Shown: piece after piece, positions 40,825-40,923 of the stretch
Layout: the number at the start of each line of letters is the position of its first letter
Numbering within the stretch: position 1 is the stretch's first letter
Source: an uncultured Flavobacteriales bacterium
Lineage (GTDB): Bacteria > Bacteroidota > Bacteroidia > CAIKAF01
DNA length: 40,923 nucleotides
Reading direction: 5' to 3'
Assembly: GCA_903837495.1 (NCBI GenBank)
Contig: CAILUT010000038.1
Coordinates: forward strand, 1 to 40,923
Notes under the pieces: model-generated
What the model was told of the DNA's origin: nothing
The model's database searches: none
What the model saw: the letters and a program-made list of their open reading frames with translations, nothing else
Translations under genes and position numbers: made by a program

Positions 40825-40923
40825 GGGCGGCCGCGGGCTTTCAGGGCTAGTCCGCCGGCAGCGGGCTGGGCTGCAGCGGGCGGCAGGTAGCTCCCAAGGT
40901 CGCTCCTGCCACCGCGCGCAGCC
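40825..40923 (+). repeat. GC-rich hairpin repeat, copy C (cut by window end)
   Basis: Third copy. GGGCGGCCGCGGGCTTTC at 40825-40842 is followed by AGGGCTAGTCCGC. The loop TAGCTCCCAAGGTCGCT at 40888-40904 is identical to copy A over all 17 bases. The flanking arms GGCAGG (40882-40887) and CCTGCC (40905-40910), and GGCTGC (40869-40874) and GCAGCC (40918-40923), pair but differ in sequence from copies A and B. The 3' block is beyond the window. Confidence 0.85.

Overview
The window is chromosomal DNA from a member of the Bacteroidota. The evidence is the type IX secretion/gliding gene set (porX, porV, porU, a porP/sprF gene, gldJ), a Bacteroidota-style lipid A operon, a meso-DAP type division and cell wall cluster, and promoter boxes of the Bacteroidota form TAnnTTTG, often with no visible Shine-Dalgarno sequence. 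I cannot place it below phylum with confidence. Almost all of it is densely packed core genome. I see no phage, insertion sequence, CRISPR array or rRNA.

Layout. (1) 78-902: a lone plus-strand gene for a metallo-beta-lactamase-fold protein that has lost nearly all metal ligands. (2) 910-7949, minus strand: one tight operon read as HD phosphohydrolase, lpxD, lpxC, fabZ, ABC ATPase, efp, second lpxD-like gene, SpoIIE-type phosphatase. lpxC and fabZ are separate overlapping genes instead of the usual Bacteroidota fusion, and lpxA is missing from its usual place. (3) 8058-11664, plus strand: porX, tsaE, alanine dehydrogenase family gene, small membrane protein. (4) 11665-13171: a DUF1295 membrane protein flanked by two copies of a GC-rich, hairpin-forming repeat. 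(5) 13172-21150: porV and porU (minus), divergent from porP/sprF and gldJ (plus). (6) 21252-25274: DUF983 protein, copper-type P-ATPase, hotdog thioesterase, rRNA-methyltransferase-like protein and tRNA-His. (7) 25425-40565, minus strand: the complete 13-gene mraZ-to-ftsZ cluster with four MraZ operator repeats upstream and a strong terminator after ftsZ. (8) 40566-40923: mraZ control region and a third, truncated copy of the repeat.

How it fits together. Three themes of envelope biology dominate: lipid A synthesis, type IX secretion (PorX regulator, PorU/PorV attachment of cargo at the outer membrane, GldJ and PorP as motor/ring-associated parts), and peptidoglycan synthesis with septation. 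Several start codons sit only 3-6 bases after a promoter box, which suggests leaderless mRNAs.

The most novel signal is the repeat family at 11683-11825, 12984-13125 and 40825-40923. The copies share a conserved loop and conserved ends, while their stems differ in sequence but keep pairing. I do not recognise it as a named family.
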